Assembly (NCBI RefSeq): GCF_000504165.1
Contig: NZ_AYSE01000001.1
Coordinates: forward strand, 558,001 to 622,000
DNA length: 64,000 bases
From: Bacillus sp. FJAT-14578
Lineage (GTDB): Bacteria; Bacillota; Bacilli; Bacillales; Bacillaceae_H
Direction: 5' to 3'
The notes below the pieces were generated by a model, which searched no databases, was not told the origin of the DNA, and saw only the letters and a program-made list of their open reading frames with translations. A program made the position numbers and the translations under genes. Below are positions 1 through 9,067 of the stretch, piece after piece (position 1 is the first letter of the stretch; every line of letters begins with the position of its first letter).

Positions 1-463
<463 letters not shown>

Positions 464-465
464 CT

Positions 466-595
466 ATCAAAAAGCCCTCTCACCTTGATGGCGAGAGGGC
501 ACAGTTATCCAGCAAATGTATATACTCCTTCGTATATACTAACCGTTTCCTTCTCAGCCTCACAGGACTGTTCTTAAAGGTTCATTTATTCAACT
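466..595 (-). promoter_or_regulatory. PyrR-responsive attenuator leader of pyrR
   Basis: On the minus strand the leader contains AGUCCUGUGAGGCU (556-569), a full match to the known PyrR-binding consensus in the anti-antiterminator. It is followed by an intrinsic terminator: stem GCCCTCTC (493-500) with GAGAGGGC (474-481) and a T run (469-473). By analogy with B. subtilis pyr leaders, PyrR-UMP bound to the first element lets the terminator form. The distance from binding site to terminator and the direct link to pyrR support autoregulation. Confidence 0.88.
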
Positions 596-601
596 AAACA
601 C

Positions 602-630
602 ATTATTACATGATTATCGTTTAGTGTCAA
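602..630 (-). promoter_or_regulatory. SigA-type promoter for the pyrR leader
   Basis: The minus strand shows TTGACA (625-630), a 17-base spacer and AATAAT (602-607). The -35 box overlaps the TGA stop codon of the upstream pseudouridine synthase gene, so the pyr transcript would begin almost as soon as that gene ends. Inferred from consensus only; the -10 is imperfect. Confidence 0.5.
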
Positions 631-1541
631 CTTCTTTTTTCTAATAGCTCAAGCATCTCTTGAAATTCTTGCGGCAGCGGTGCTTCAAACTCTTGATACT
701 CTCCAGTGCGTGGGTGAATAAAGCCCAAAATCCCTGCATGAAGCGCTTGTCCATTAATCGGCAGCGTTTTTTTCGGACCGTATTTTGGGTCTCCCGCAAG
801 CGGATAGCCAATATACTTCATGTGGACACGAATTTGGTGCGTACGCCCTGTTTCTAATTGACATTCGACTAATGTAAAGTCCTTAAAACGTTTTAATACG
901 GTAAAATGAGTCACTGCTTCTCTGCTGTTTTCATCCGTCACTGTCATGCTTTGACGATCATGACGGTCACGGCCGATCGGTGCATCAATGGTTCCATGAT
1001 CATGAGCAATCAAACCATGCACGATGGCCTTGTAACGTCTTGTTACGGTTTTATTGACAAGCTGATTCACAAGTGATTCATGGGCCATATCATTTTTGGC
1101 AACCATCAATAAACCCGATGTATCTTTGTCGATGCGATGGACAATCCCCGGCCTTAATACGCCATTAATGCCAGATAAATCGGTACAATGGGCCATTAAT
1201 CCATTCACTAGGGTTCCCGTCAAATGACCAGGTGCCGGGTGAACAACCATTCCTCTTGGTTTGTTTACGACCAGAACATCTTGATCTTCATAATAAATAT
1301 CCAAATCCATCTCTTCCGGCAGCACGTCCAAGGCTTCCGGTTCTGGAATTTCAATGACCACATGATCAGCGGCTTTACATTTATAGTTTCCTTTGACCGC
1401 TGCTCCGTTCACTTTTACCACTTCATCTTTAATCCATTGTTGAACCTGCGTTCTTGACCACTCCGAATTGATAGTCGATAGTACTTTGTCAAGCCGCTCA
1501 GATTGATATTGCTCATCAATGGTTAATTCAATTACTTCCAT
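627..1541 (-). CDS. ylyB: RluA/RluD-family 23S rRNA pseudouridine synthase (YlyB)
   Basis: Isomerises uridines to pseudouridine, most likely in 23S rRNA. The 304-residue protein has an N-terminal S4 RNA-binding domain (about 14-75) and a catalytic domain with the family motif HRIDKDTSG; the catalytic aspartate is D138. The ATG overlaps the lspA stop codon by one base (TAATG), so the two are translationally coupled, in the lspA-ylyB-pyrR order of B. subtilis. The target uridines cannot be read from the sequence. Confidence 0.93.
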   Translation of the reverse strand: MEVIELTIDEQYQSERLDKVLSTINSEWSRTQVQQWIKDEVVKVNGAAVKGNYKCKAADHVVIEIPEPEALDVLPEEMDLDIYYEDQDVLVVNKPRGMVVHPAPGHLTGTLVNGLMAHCTDLSGINGVLRPGIVHRIDKDTSGLLMVAKNDMAHESLVNQLVNKTVTRRYKAIVHGLIAHDHGTIDAPIGRDRHDRQSMTVTDENSREAVTHFTVLKRFKDFTLVECQLETGRTHQIRVHMKYIGYPLAGDPKYGPKKTLPINGQALHAGILGFIHPRTGEYQEFEAPLPQEFQEMLELLEKRS

Positions 1542-2005
1542 TAAGTGTTCTCCTTTGTTGTTTTTCCTTCAAATAAAGTCAGGACAAAAATCAGTCCTAC
1601 TCCAATCACTAAGGCAGAATCGGCTACATTAAAGATTGGAAAATCATACGTAAAAATGTATGTATTGATAAAGTCGACTACTTCTTTACGCCAAACCCGA
1701 TCGATAAAGTTTCCGATGGCCCCTCCAAGCATGAGACCTAATGCAACCCCAAGCGTTCTTTCTTCTCGTTTCAACCGTTGAATGTAAAGAACAAGTGCGA
1801 TGATGACAATCGCCGTGATAATATAAAAAAACCACATTTGCCCTTGTAAAATTCCCCAGGCAGCTCCTCGATTGCGATGCGAAGTAATATAAAGAAAATT
1901 AGGGATGATTTCGATGCTTTCTCCAATCTCCATTTGCTTCACGATCATCCACTTAGTTACTTGATCAAGGGCGATAACAAAAACAGCAATCAAATAATAA
2001 AGCAC
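1541..2005 (-). CDS. lspA: Lipoprotein signal peptidase (signal peptidase II)
   Basis: Membrane aspartyl protease that cleaves signal peptides from diacylglyceryl-modified prolipoproteins. The 154-residue protein has four hydrophobic segments and the two catalytic aspartates in GNFIDR (D102) and FNVADS (D129), the same positions as in B. subtilis LspA. Translation starts at a GTG, preceded by a GAGGGGG ribosome site. It lies between ylyA and ylyB. A lipobox protein it could process is encoded in this window at 51503-51934. Confidence 0.95.
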   Translation of the reverse strand: MLYYLIAVFVIALDQVTKWMIVKQMEIGESIEIIPNFLYITSHRNRGAAWGILQGQMWFFYIITAIVIIALVLYIQRLKREERTLGVALGLMLGGAIGNFIDRVWRKEVVDFINTYIFTYDFPIFNVADSALVIGVGLIFVLTLFEGKTTKENT

Positions 2006-2101
2006 GCTAGTTCCCCCTCATATGAAATGAACGACTATGTCCTAATGCATTTTAGCACAAATACCCGTTCGATTTAAAGGGATTGTTTCAGTAATCGGCC
2101 A

Positions 2102-2392
2102 TTAATGGGCAAAGTATACGTCTTTTTCTGTCCTGGCAGTCGGAAGCACTTTCAATTTTTTTAATGGAATCGGCTCCCCTGTGAGCTCGTCAATCCCAAA
2201 TACCCCTATATCAATTTTCAGCAGCGCCCTCTCCACATCATCCAAATCTTCTTTTATATATTGTACTAAGCTTTCACATTTTTCTTGTATATACTCGTGA
2301 TTTCCTGTCTCGTATTTTTGTAAAGAAGACTCCAATTCTCTTCTCATCATTTCCAGCTCGACTTTAATGCTTGAATAGGGATGATGCTGCAT
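2102..2392 (-). CDS. ylyA: YlyA-like DksA/TraR-family protein lacking the zinc-finger cysteines
   Basis: Position between ileS and lspA matches B. subtilis ylyA, whose product is a DksA-like RNA polymerase-binding protein of the SigG regulon. The 96-residue protein has an N-terminal coiled coil (about 5-60) and a C-terminal stretch GVFGIDELTGEPIPLKKL typical of the DksA/TraR zinc-finger fold, but only one cysteine (in EKCES, in the coiled coil) and none of the C4 finger cysteines. It is also shorter than the B. subtilis protein (about 120 residues, from memory). Either a zinc-less variant or a reduced version. The assignment rests on synteny plus the C-terminal motif. Confidence 0.72.
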   Translation of the reverse strand: MQHHPYSSIKVELEMMRRELESSLQKYETGNHEYIQEKCESLVQYIKEDLDDVERALLKIDIGVFGIDELTGEPIPLKKLKVLPTARTEKDVYFAH

Positions 2393-2738
2393 AATCCTGC
2401 CTCCTTTGAAATGGGTTATACAAAGAACTATTCAGGTTGGGAATCTTACTTGCTTCAAAATGGTATCTATATTTTATCCGTCTTCGATCCATCTTTGACT
2501 CACAACTTTTACCTATTGTCAAGAACCGTCCAAACGATGGCGATTGCCAATTTACTGCAATATTTCTAGGGGATACGTTCGATGAACTCATACCGTTTAT
2601 TGACCGTATGAAATTCGTTATATTTATCCTCCATTAAAGTATGAAGTCAAGGTAAACGAAAAAAGCGCCGGGAAAATCCTGGATGTCCCTGGATTTTCCC
2701 GACGCTTCATTTTCTATGATCATTTGTTTTATGTTGGA
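2393..2738. other. Gap between ylyA and ileS
   Basis: This 346-base stretch holds the ileS terminator (2657-2707) and otherwise AT-rich sequence with stops in all frames that matter. A 75-codon minus-strand reading frame (2364-2591) overlaps the ylyA start and has no ribosome site or recognisable motif, so I do not call it. The ylyA promoter should lie here, but I could not choose a convincing SigG or SigA site. Confidence 0.5.
2657..2707 (-). terminator. Intrinsic terminator after ileS
   Basis: Long hairpin with arms 2665-2679 and 2691-2705 (14 of 15 pairs), followed on the minus strand by TTTTTTCG. It separates the ileS transcript from ylyA-lspA-ylyB. Confidence 0.85.
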
Positions 2739-5507
2739 TTAATCAACGTAATTGTGTTTGACTACTTCTGCACAACGCGTACATAACGTCGGATGATCGG
2801 AGTCTTCACCGACAGTCGATGTGACAACCCAGCAACGGTCACACGTTTCCCCTTCTGCTTTTTCAACGACAATCGCTGTACGTTCAAATACTTGAGCGTG
2901 GGCTGGTGCATCCGCCTTCTCGCCTGCGACGTCCAGGTCAGAAACGATAAACAGCTGTTTTACATTTTCCTGAATGGATGCAAGTAATGCGTTCGTTTCG
3001 GCATTTGGATAAAGTACAAGTTTTGCCGTTAACGATTTCCCAATCACTTTTTCGTTACGAGCTGTTTCAAGCGCCTTTAAGACATCATCACGAAGAGCCA
3101 TGAAAGCATCCCATTTTTTCTCAAGCTCTGCTGCATCTGCCATGTCGCGGGCTTCCGGCATATCAACGAGCTGAACACTTTCTTCTTTTGCATTTGGAAT
3201 ATGTGCCCATACCTCGTCGGCTGTATGCGCTAAAATCGGTGCAACCAGTTTAGTTAAAGCAATGAGTGTATCATAAAGAACCGTTTGGATACTGCGGCGT
3301 TCATGATTGTTCGATGCTTCAATATAAAGAACATCTTTTGCAAAGTCCAGATAGAAAGCACTTAAATCAATGGTGCAGAAGTTATTGACTGCGTGATAAA
3401 TCGCCGCAAAATCATAGGTGTCATAAGATTTTCTTACTTTTGCCACCAATTTGTTCAGTTTTACGAGCATGTAACGATCCACTTCTCGAAGGTCGTTGTA
3501 AGCAATCGCATCCGTGTCAGGATTAAAGTCCGCCAAGTTACCAAGCAAGAAACGGAACGTATTACGAATTTTGCGGTATACTTCTGCTACTTGTTTTAAA
3601 ATGTTATCAGATACACGCACATCTGCTTGATAGTCAACCGACGCTACCCATAAACGCAAAATGTCTGCACCCAGCTGATCCATTACTTTCGCAGGAACAA
3701 CGACGTTTCCTAACGATTTACTCATTTTACGGCCTTCTCCATCTAATGCGAAGCCATGGCTCAATACTCCTTTATAAGGGGCTTTGCCTGTCACCGCTAC
3801 ACCTGTTGATAAAGAAGAGTTAAACCACCCGCGGTATTGGTCAGAACCTTCTAAGTAAAGATCCGCCGGACGCTGCAGGTCTTCACGCTCTTCCAAAACA
3901 GCTTGATGTGAAGAACCAGAGTCGAACCAAACATCCATGATATCTGTTTCTTTTGTGAAATGTCCGCCTGGGCTTGATGGATGTGTAAATCCATCTGGCA
4001 GTAATTCTTTTGCTTCACGCTCAAACCATACATTAGATCCATGTTCTCTAAATAGATTCGATACATGTTCAATGGTTTCATCCGTAATAATTGGCTCCCC
4101 ATCTTCACCATAAAACACCGGAATCGGAACACCCCATGCACGCTGGCGGGAAATACACCAATCACCGCGGTCACGAACCATGTTGTACAGGCGAGTTTCT
4201 CCCCATGCAGGCACCCACGCCGTTTCTTCAATCGCTTTTAATAACTCTTGACGGAAATCTTTGATGGAAGCAAACCATTGTGCCGTTGCACGGAAAATCG
4301 TCGGTTTCTTCGTACGCCAGTCATGCGGATAAGAGTGCGTAATGAATGTCAATTTTAAAAGAGCACCCGCTTCCTGAAGCTTTTGTGTGATCGGTTTATT
4401 GGCTTCATCGTAAAACAGCCCTGCAAATTCACCCGCTTCTTTCGTCATATAACCTTTTTCGTCAACCGGGCACAACACATCCAAGCCGTATTTTTGACCG
4501 ATGATAAAGTCATCTTCCCCGTGACCAGGTGCTGTATGAACACACCCCGTACCAGCATCTGTTGTTACGTGCTCACCAAGCATGACAAGAGAATCACGGT
4601 CATATAAAGGATGCTTTGCTACAACATGCTCCAGTTCCGCACCTTTAATAGTACGAACAACTTCATGTGTCTCCCATTCAACGGCTTTTGTTACAGACTC
4701 TAATAATTCAGAAGCAATCACATATTTTCCGTCATTCGCTGCAACTACACTGTATTCAAGGTCTGGATGCACGGAAATACCAAGGTTCGCAGGCATCGTC
4801 CAAGGTGTTGTCGTCCAGATGACGATTTGTTCATCATTGTTCAATACACCTTTTCCGTCTTTTACAGGGAACGCTACATAAATAGAAGGAGATTTTTTAT
4901 CGTAATATTCAATCTCAGCTTCCGCTAAGGCTGATTCACTGGAAGGAGACCAGTAAACCGGTTTTAAACCTTTGTAAATATAGCCTTTTTTCGCCATCTC
5001 ACCAAACACTTTAATTTGCTGTGCTTCGTATTCCGGCTTTAATGTTACATATGGGTTATCCCAGTCCCCCCGAACCCCTAAGCGTTTAAATTGCTCGCGC
5101 TGACGATCAATTTGTTCCCATGCATACTCTTCACATAATTTACGGAACTCTGCTACGCTCATTTCTTTTCGGTTCACTTTTTTATTTTTGGTCAATGCCG
5201 TTTCAATCGGCAGTCCGTGTGTATCCCAGCCCGGTACGTAAGGCGAGCAAAAACCAACCATTGATTTATAGCGGACGATAAAATCTTTTAAAATTTTGTT
5301 GAGGGCATGCCCCATATGAATATCCCCGTTTGCATACGGAGGACCGTCATGCAAAATGAAGAAAGGGCGTCCCTTTGTACGTTCTTGCACTTTTTCATAA
5401 ATATTCATTTCTTCCCATTTTTGCTGCATATCCGGCTCGCGCTTTGGCAAGTTTCCGCGCATCGGAAATTCCGTTTGCGGCATGAGTAATGTGTCTTTGT
5501 ATTCCAT
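2739..5507 (-). CDS. ileS: Isoleucyl-tRNA synthetase
   Basis: Charges tRNA-Ile with isoleucine and edits valine. The 922-residue class I synthetase shows the HIGH-type motif (HMGH after PPYANGDI, about residue 60), the KMSKS loop ([12 protein letters not shown]), the CP1 editing domain ([12 protein letters not shown]), an anticodon-binding domain and the C-terminal zinc site CDRCW...CTRC. The frame stays open for 38 codons upstream, but the ATG at 5507 has a GGAGG site and begins [11 protein letters not shown], matching the family. Expression is controlled by the T-box leader at 5714-6003. An interspersed repeat lies between that leader and the start codon. Confidence 0.97.
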   Translation of the reverse strand: MEYKDTLLMPQTEFPMRGNLPKREPDMQQKWEEMNIYEKVQERTKGRPFFILHDGPPYANGDIHMGHALNKILKDFIVRYKSMVGFCSPYVPGWDTHGLPIETALTKNKKVNRKEMSVAEFRKLCEEYAWEQIDRQREQFKRLGVRGDWDNPYVTLKPEYEAQQIKVFGEMAKKGYIYKGLKPVYWSPSSESALAEAEIEYYDKKSPSIYVAFPVKDGKGVLNNDEQIVIWTTTPWTMPANLGISVHPDLEYSVVAANDGKYVIASELLESVTKAVEWETHEVVRTIKGAELEHVVAKHPLYDRDSLVMLGEHVTTDAGTGCVHTAPGHGEDDFIIGQKYGLDVLCPVDEKGYMTKEAGEFAGLFYDEANKPITQKLQEAGALLKLTFITHSYPHDWRTKKPTIFRATAQWFASIKDFRQELLKAIEETAWVPAWGETRLYNMVRDRGDWCISRQRAWGVPIPVFYGEDGEPIITDETIEHVSNLFREHGSNVWFEREAKELLPDGFTHPSSPGGHFTKETDIMDVWFDSGSSHQAVLEEREDLQRPADLYLEGSDQYRGWFNSSLSTGVAVTGKAPYKGVLSHGFALDGEGRKMSKSLGNVVVPAKVMDQLGADILRLWVASVDYQADVRVSDNILKQVAEVYRKIRNTFRFLLGNLADFNPDTDAIAYNDLREVDRYMLVKLNKLVAKVRKSYDTYDFAAIYHAVNNFCTIDLSAFYLDFAKDVLYIEASNNHERRSIQTVLYDTLIALTKLVAPILAHTADEVWAHIPNAKEESVQLVDMPEARDMADAAELEKKWDAFMALRDDVLKALETARNEKVIGKSLTAKLVLYPNAETNALLASIQENVKQLFIVSDLDVAGEKADAPAHAQVFERTAIVVEKAEGETCDRCWVVTSTVGEDSDHPTLCTRCAEVVKHNYVD

Positions 5508-5532
5508 GTTTGAACCTCCATTTTTTATGATT

Positions 5533-5710
5533 AGAAAAGCGGAGCAAGCCCAGTTACAGCTAAGAACGGTTACGTCCTGTGACCAACTCCGTAACCCTCG
5601 CCATCCATGGCTCCCCTCCATAGGGCATTAGAACTTCTGAGAAGGAGTCGCTTTTTGACTCCGCAGGAAGAAGTGAAATGACCGTAGGATGTAGCTTGCG
5701 CAGCTAGACA
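5533..5710. repeat. Interspersed repeat, family B copy 1, inside the ileS leader
   Basis: Begins AGAAAAGCGG and ends CAGCTAGACA, as do the copies at 17425 and 40446. Its inner part GTCGCTTTTTGACTCCGCAG recurs nearly exactly at 40555-40577. It lies between the T-box terminator and the ileS ribosome site, so it is transcribed into the untranslated leader. No open reading frame of interest. Confidence 0.75.
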
Positions 5711-5713
5711 AAT

Positions 5714-6003
5714 AAAAAAAGACCTTCTTCATCCCAAAAAGGGACGAGAAGGTCTCCCGCGGTACCACCCTTGTAGACTTTATGTATAACCAATAAGGCA
5801 AAGTCCTCTTTAACATTCTTAACGCGAATGAAACGCCGTTGTCTACTGTTAGTTCGACAAGGAACTCCAGGGTGATGTTCATTTCTTCGTTTTATACCGA
5901 GCTCCCACCACCCTCGATTCGCTTATAATAAAACAACTGAAGAAACTACTGTCCCTTTCCTCGTTACAATCATCATATTCAATATGTTGTTCAAAGAAAT
6001 CGT
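5714..6003 (-). promoter_or_regulatory. Ile-specific T-box riboswitch upstream of ileS
   Basis: The minus strand carries the T-box sequence AGGGTGGTACCGCGGG (about 5757-5772), which pairs with the uncharged tRNA acceptor end. A strong terminator follows, with arms 5721-5735 and 5741-5755 around a short loop and a T run at 5714-5720. In the Stem I specifier loop, GAAATGAACATCACC places an AUC isoleucine codon at 5874-5876, in agreement with the downstream gene. Family knowledge: uncharged tRNA-Ile stabilises the antiterminator. The 5' limit is set from the predicted promoter. Confidence 0.92.
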
Positions 6004-6009
6004 GATAAA

Positions 6010-6039
6010 ATTATATGACAGTTTTCATTAAGAAGTCAA
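6010..6039 (-). promoter_or_regulatory. SigA-type promoter for the ileS T-box leader
   Basis: Minus-strand TTGACT (6034-6039), 18-base spacer, perfect TATAAT (6010-6015). Transcription would start near 6003, just ahead of the T-box Stem I. Confidence 0.75.
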
Positions 6040-6049
6040 GACAGCATTC

Positions 6050-6547
6050 TTAATCTTCTAATTTTGGATCGAAAGCCGACACTTCGTATTCCATTAAATG
6101 ATCCCAATCATCATTATCGAGCATTTCAAGCTGCGCTTCAATAAGCATCTTGAATCTCGTACGGAAAACTTTCGATTGTTTTTTCAATTCTTCAATGTCA
6201 ATGGCGATTTTACGTGACTTAGACAAAGATTCATTGATAATGCGGTCTGCATTTTTTTCTGCTTCTTTAATGATAAGCTTTGCTTCTTTTTGGGCGTTTC
6301 GCTTTACCTCTTCGCCGGCTTCCTGCGCAATTAGTATCGATTTGTTCAAAGCGTCTTCAATATTGGTAAAATGGCCGATTTTCTCCGTTAATTCATGAAC
6401 TTTCGTCTCCAGATCTTTCTTTTCACGAATTAGTTGTTCATAGTCTTTAATGACTTGATCCAAAAACTCATTTACTTCATCTTCATCGTATCCGCGAAAC
6501 CCCTTATTGAATTCCTTATTATGAATATCTAAAGGTGTTAAAGGCAT
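6050..6547 (-). CDS. divIVA: DivIVA cell-division initiation / polar scaffold protein
   Basis: Binds negatively curved membrane at septa and poles, positions Min proteins in growth and the chromosome in sporulation. The 165-residue protein has the conserved N-terminal membrane-binding segment LTPLDIHNKEFNKGFRGYD followed by a long coiled coil (about 30-135). I use the ATG at 6547, which has a GGAGGTGG site; the frame is open eleven codons further upstream. It follows ylmH, as in B. subtilis, and no clear terminator separates it from the ileS promoter. Confidence 0.95.
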   Translation of the reverse strand: MPLTPLDIHNKEFNKGFRGYDEDEVNEFLDQVIKDYEQLIREKKDLETKVHELTEKIGHFTNIEDALNKSILIAQEAGEEVKRNAQKEAKLIIKEAEKNADRIINESLSKSRKIAIDIEELKKQSKVFRTRFKMLIEAQLEMLDNDDWDHLMEYEVSAFDPKLED

Positions 6548-6633
6548 TTCAAGCCACCTCCACGTTGTCTCATTCTCCAATTATGAACATAAATTTTCGA
6601 CGTTTTTTGTCTATTTCCTGCTTTTTACGCATT

Positions 6634-7398
6634 TTATTTTTGAATTCCAACAATAATTCGCCATTTTTCTTTTTTGGTTTTTCCGTCGATAGACATAATT
6701 CTACTTCTGCCGTGCCCTCTTAAAGAGAGGACATCTCCCTCTTTGCACTCAAACGCAGGTTGCTCAATCACTTTAAAATTCACTTTTGCGTGACCATGCT
6801 CAATAAAAGGCTGTATCTTTTGCCTCGATAAGCGATAAATATTTGAGAGAACGACATCTAGTCGCAAAGAAGACACAGTAACGGAGTGCTCTATCCATTC
6901 TTCTTTCGAATGGATTAACTCTTGTTTGGAAATATTTTTTAACGTCACTTTCGCCTTCCCTACAGATTGCAAGTTCATTTCCACATATGACGCCACTTCT
7001 GATGCTACGATAAGTTGAATCCGGTCTCCATTGACCAAAATATCCCCGAATTTTGAGCGCCTTAAACCAAGGGACATCATCGCTCCCAATACTTGAGGAT
7101 GCTCAATTGATAAAAACTTGGCCGCATACATGAGGTCATAATAAACAAGCTGAAAATCTTCGTCCTCTGGTTCATAGTAGCCAGGATATAAAAGCGCACG
7201 CTTTCGTTCCATTCCACCTGCGAATTGAACGTTTACGTCCCCTTCCTTTCCAACAATGCTTTCTACGATTTGCTGCTCGCGAGGATCAAGAAAGTCCGTC
7301 AGCTTCGGGGCATATTGTGTTAAAACATCTTCTTTCCATTCGAGAACAGCATCAATAAACTCATGCTCTTCTTTACGGAAATGCTGATAAATACTCAT
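6634..7398 (-). CDS. ylmH: YlmH, S4-domain RNA-binding protein
   Basis: A 254-residue protein with a C-terminal S4 RNA-binding domain (about 180-245, starting near LRLDVVLSNIYRLSRQKI). YlmH is known as a cell-division-cluster protein and has been linked to ribosome-associated quality control, where it can stand in for the S4 protein RqcP; this is knowledge of the family, not visible here. The start at 7398 has a GGAGAG site. It sits between ylmG and divIVA, separated from ylmG by a repeat element at 7451-7640. Confidence 0.92.
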   Translation of the reverse strand: MSIYQHFRKEEHEFIDAVLEWKEDVLTQYAPKLTDFLDPREQQIVESIVGKEGDVNVQFAGGMERKRALLYPGYYEPEDEDFQLVYYDLMYAAKFLSIEHPQVLGAMMSLGLRRSKFGDILVNGDRIQLIVASEVASYVEMNLQSVGKAKVTLKNISKQELIHSKEEWIEHSVTVSSLRLDVVLSNIYRLSRQKIQPFIEHGHAKVNFKVIEQPAFECKEGDVLSLRGHGRSRIMSIDGKTKKEKWRIIVGIQK

Positions 7399-7450
7399 AT
7401 GATCTCTCCTACTAGCTAAAAAAGGAACCATCGAGATTCCTTTGCGAGGT

Positions 7451-7640
7451 TATTCAAAAAGTCCGGGAAAAATGACCGCGAATTTACTTGTACAGGACGT
7501 ATTGATCCGACGTTCGTCACAGGACGTGACGATCTTTAGTCAGGCTTCATCAGCTTGCTTTTGCGTTACTCACGTATTAACACGATACGTTCCGTTACTC
7601 AAAGCTCCGCTTCCTTGAAATTCTTGGTCCTTTTTGAATA
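7451..7640. repeat. Interspersed repeat, family A copy 1 (terminal inverted repeats)
   Basis: Starts TATTCAAAAAG and ends CTTTTTGAATA, a perfect 11-bp terminal inverted repeat. The interior shares GTCCGGGAAAAATGACC, CTCACGTATT and CGCTTCCTTGAA with copies at 31751 and (reversed) 58203. Non-coding; lies in the transcribed gap between ylmG and ylmH. Confidence 0.85.
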
Positions 7641-7651
7641 CATACTTTACG

Positions 7652-7921
7652 TTAAATAAGATTTAACATATGAAATAAAGCGTATACGCCCTCTTTCGCA
7701 AAACGCAGCACAAAAATCGCTACGATGGGGGAAAAATCAATCATCGCTAAAGGAGGAATAATTTTTCGGAAGGGCTCTAAGTAAGGCTCACAAATGTTCG
7801 CCAGCATTTGTCCGAATTTCGATTCTCTCACATTTGGTACCCAAGACATTAAAATGTAAATAATGAGCGCCCATGAGTAAAGTTCAATCAGGTTAACTAA
7901 TATAACTGCTACTGTTCCCAT
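7652..7921 (-). CDS. ylmG: YlmG, YggT-family membrane protein
   Basis: An 89-residue protein with two hydrophobic segments (about 5-25 and 62-82) and the YggT-family core [22 protein letters not shown] with [15 protein letters not shown]. Homologues are linked to division-site and membrane organisation, without a defined biochemical activity. It follows sepF by six bases, so the pair is probably co-transcribed and co-translated. Start ATG has a GGTGGT site. Confidence 0.9.
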   Translation of the reverse strand: MGTVAVILVNLIELYSWALIIYILMSWVPNVRESKFGQMLANICEPYLEPFRKIIPPLAMIDFSPIVAIFVLRFAKEGVYALFHMLNLI

Positions 7922-7927
7922 AAAAGG

Positions 7928-8368
7928 TTACCACCTCTTTATCGTCTGTTCGGCCTCGGTTAAAATATCCGAAATATTCCCTGAAACTTCTACCGTATCA
8001 GGAGTACATAAGAAAATGTTCGGACCAATTTTTTGAGCATCTCCGCCCAACGCATACACGGTACCGGTTAAGAAATCGATGATTCGAACGGCTTGGTCGT
8101 GAGAGACGCGATGTAAATTGACTACTACAGCCTTTTTTGATTTTAAATGATCGGTAATTTCCTGTGCTTCCGCATATACTCTCGGTTCACACAATACCAT
8201 TTTCGTGGATTTTTGAACGCTTTGCAAACTAATCACATTTTGCCCCTTTGACGTTTTTTGCTGTTTGAGCGGCTCGGCTTCCTCTTCCTTCACCGGAAGT
8301 TCCTCCTCTTCATACTCCTGTTCATCATCCATGGCAAAGAAAGTCTTAAATTTATTTTTCAACCCCAT
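7928..8368 (-). CDS. sepF: SepF cell-division protein
   Basis: Membrane-anchored FtsZ partner that tethers and bundles FtsZ filaments in Gram-positive bacteria. The 146-residue protein has an N-terminal amphipathic stretch (MGLKNKFKTFFAM) that would bind the membrane, an acidic linker (about 16-45), and the SepF core domain (about 55-140, with VVVNLHRVSHDQAVRIIDF). ATG start with GGAGG site. It lies in the ylmE-sepF-ylmG order of Bacillus and its product would act with FtsZ and FtsA encoded at 13.7-16.2 kb. Confidence 0.95.
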   Translation of the reverse strand: MGLKNKFKTFFAMDDEQEYEEEELPVKEEEAEPLKQQKTSKGQNVISLQSVQKSTKMVLCEPRVYAEAQEITDHLKSKKAVVVNLHRVSHDQAVRIIDFLTGTVYALGGDAQKIGPNIFLCTPDTVEVSGNISDILTEAEQTIKRW

Positions 8369-8382
8369 AATAAGGTGCCTCC

Positions 8383-9060
8383 TTAAAATTCTTTTCCAAC
8401 AAGAATTGTTCCTAATCGAATAAAAGTTGCGCCTTCTTCAACTGCAATCTCAAAATCGTTTGACATGCCCATAGAAAGTTCGGTACAAGGTGCATACGTA
8501 AGATTTAAAGCTTGTACATCGTGTTGAAGTTTTTTTAGGGTTCTAAAACAAAGCCGGATCAGCTCTTCATCTTCCGTGAATGGGGCCATTGTCATTAAGC
8601 CAACTACTTGAATATTGGAGTAAGGTTCAAGCTCCTTAACGAAAGAGATAACCTCTTCCGGACTCAAACCATGCTTGGACTCCTCGGCAGATGCATTGAC
8701 TTGAACAAAGCACTTGACCGTCCGATCTGCACGGGCATGAATTTCCTTCGCCAATGAAAGACGGTCCAATGAATGGATATAGTCGACTTTATCGATGATG
8801 TTTTTTACTCTTCGTGATTGCAGCGTCCCGATAAAGTGCCACTGGGCTCGATCACCGATAACATCGTATTTGGCAGAAAATCCCTGGTCTCGATTTTCTC
8901 CTACATGTATAATGCCTGCCTCGACTGCTTCTTGTGCCCTTTCAATGGATACATATTTCGTTACCGCTACAATATGAATATCCTGAGGATTGCGATTAGT
9001 CCGCAAACAAGCTTTCTTAATCTGTTCTTGGATTTGTTCTAGATTGTCTTGAACTGTCAC
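8383..9060 (-). CDS. ylmE: YlmE, YggS/PROSC-family pyridoxal phosphate homeostasis protein
   Basis: A 225-residue alanine-racemase-fold PLP-binding protein. The PLP lysine is in AVTKYVS (K35 from the chosen start), and family motifs GENRDQ, WHFIGTLQSR, HSLDRLSLA and ELSMGMSND are present. Members buffer PLP and affect amino-acid metabolism; no catalytic reaction is established. I choose the GTG at 9060, which gives the usual VQDNLEQI N-terminus; the frame continues nine codons upstream, to 9087, inside ylmD. The nearest Shine-Dalgarno (GGGAGG) is rather far away, so the start is less certain than the gene. Confidence 0.9.
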   Translation of the reverse strand: MTVQDNLEQIQEQIKKACLRTNRNPQDIHIVAVTKYVSIERAQEAVEAGIIHVGENRDQGFSAKYDVIGDRAQWHFIGTLQSRRVKNIIDKVDYIHSLDRLSLAKEIHARADRTVKCFVQVNASAEESKHGLSPEEVISFVKELEPYSNIQVVGLMTMAPFTEDEELIRLCFRTLKKLQHDVQALNLTYAPCTELSMGMSNDFEIAVEEGATFIRLGTILVGKEF

Positions 9061-9067
9061 TATAAAC

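Noticed and set aside
2364-2591. A 75-codon minus-strand frame between ileS and ylyA
   Set aside because: Overlaps the start of ylyA, has no ribosome site and no recognisable features.
3851-4231. A 126-codon frame on the minus strand inside ileS
   Set aside because: Out-of-frame shadow of the synthetase gene, with no ribosome site and no family motif.
5628-5882. An 84-codon minus-strand frame upstream of ileS
   Set aside because: It lies wholly within the T-box leader and the adjoining repeat; the RNA structure explains the sequence.
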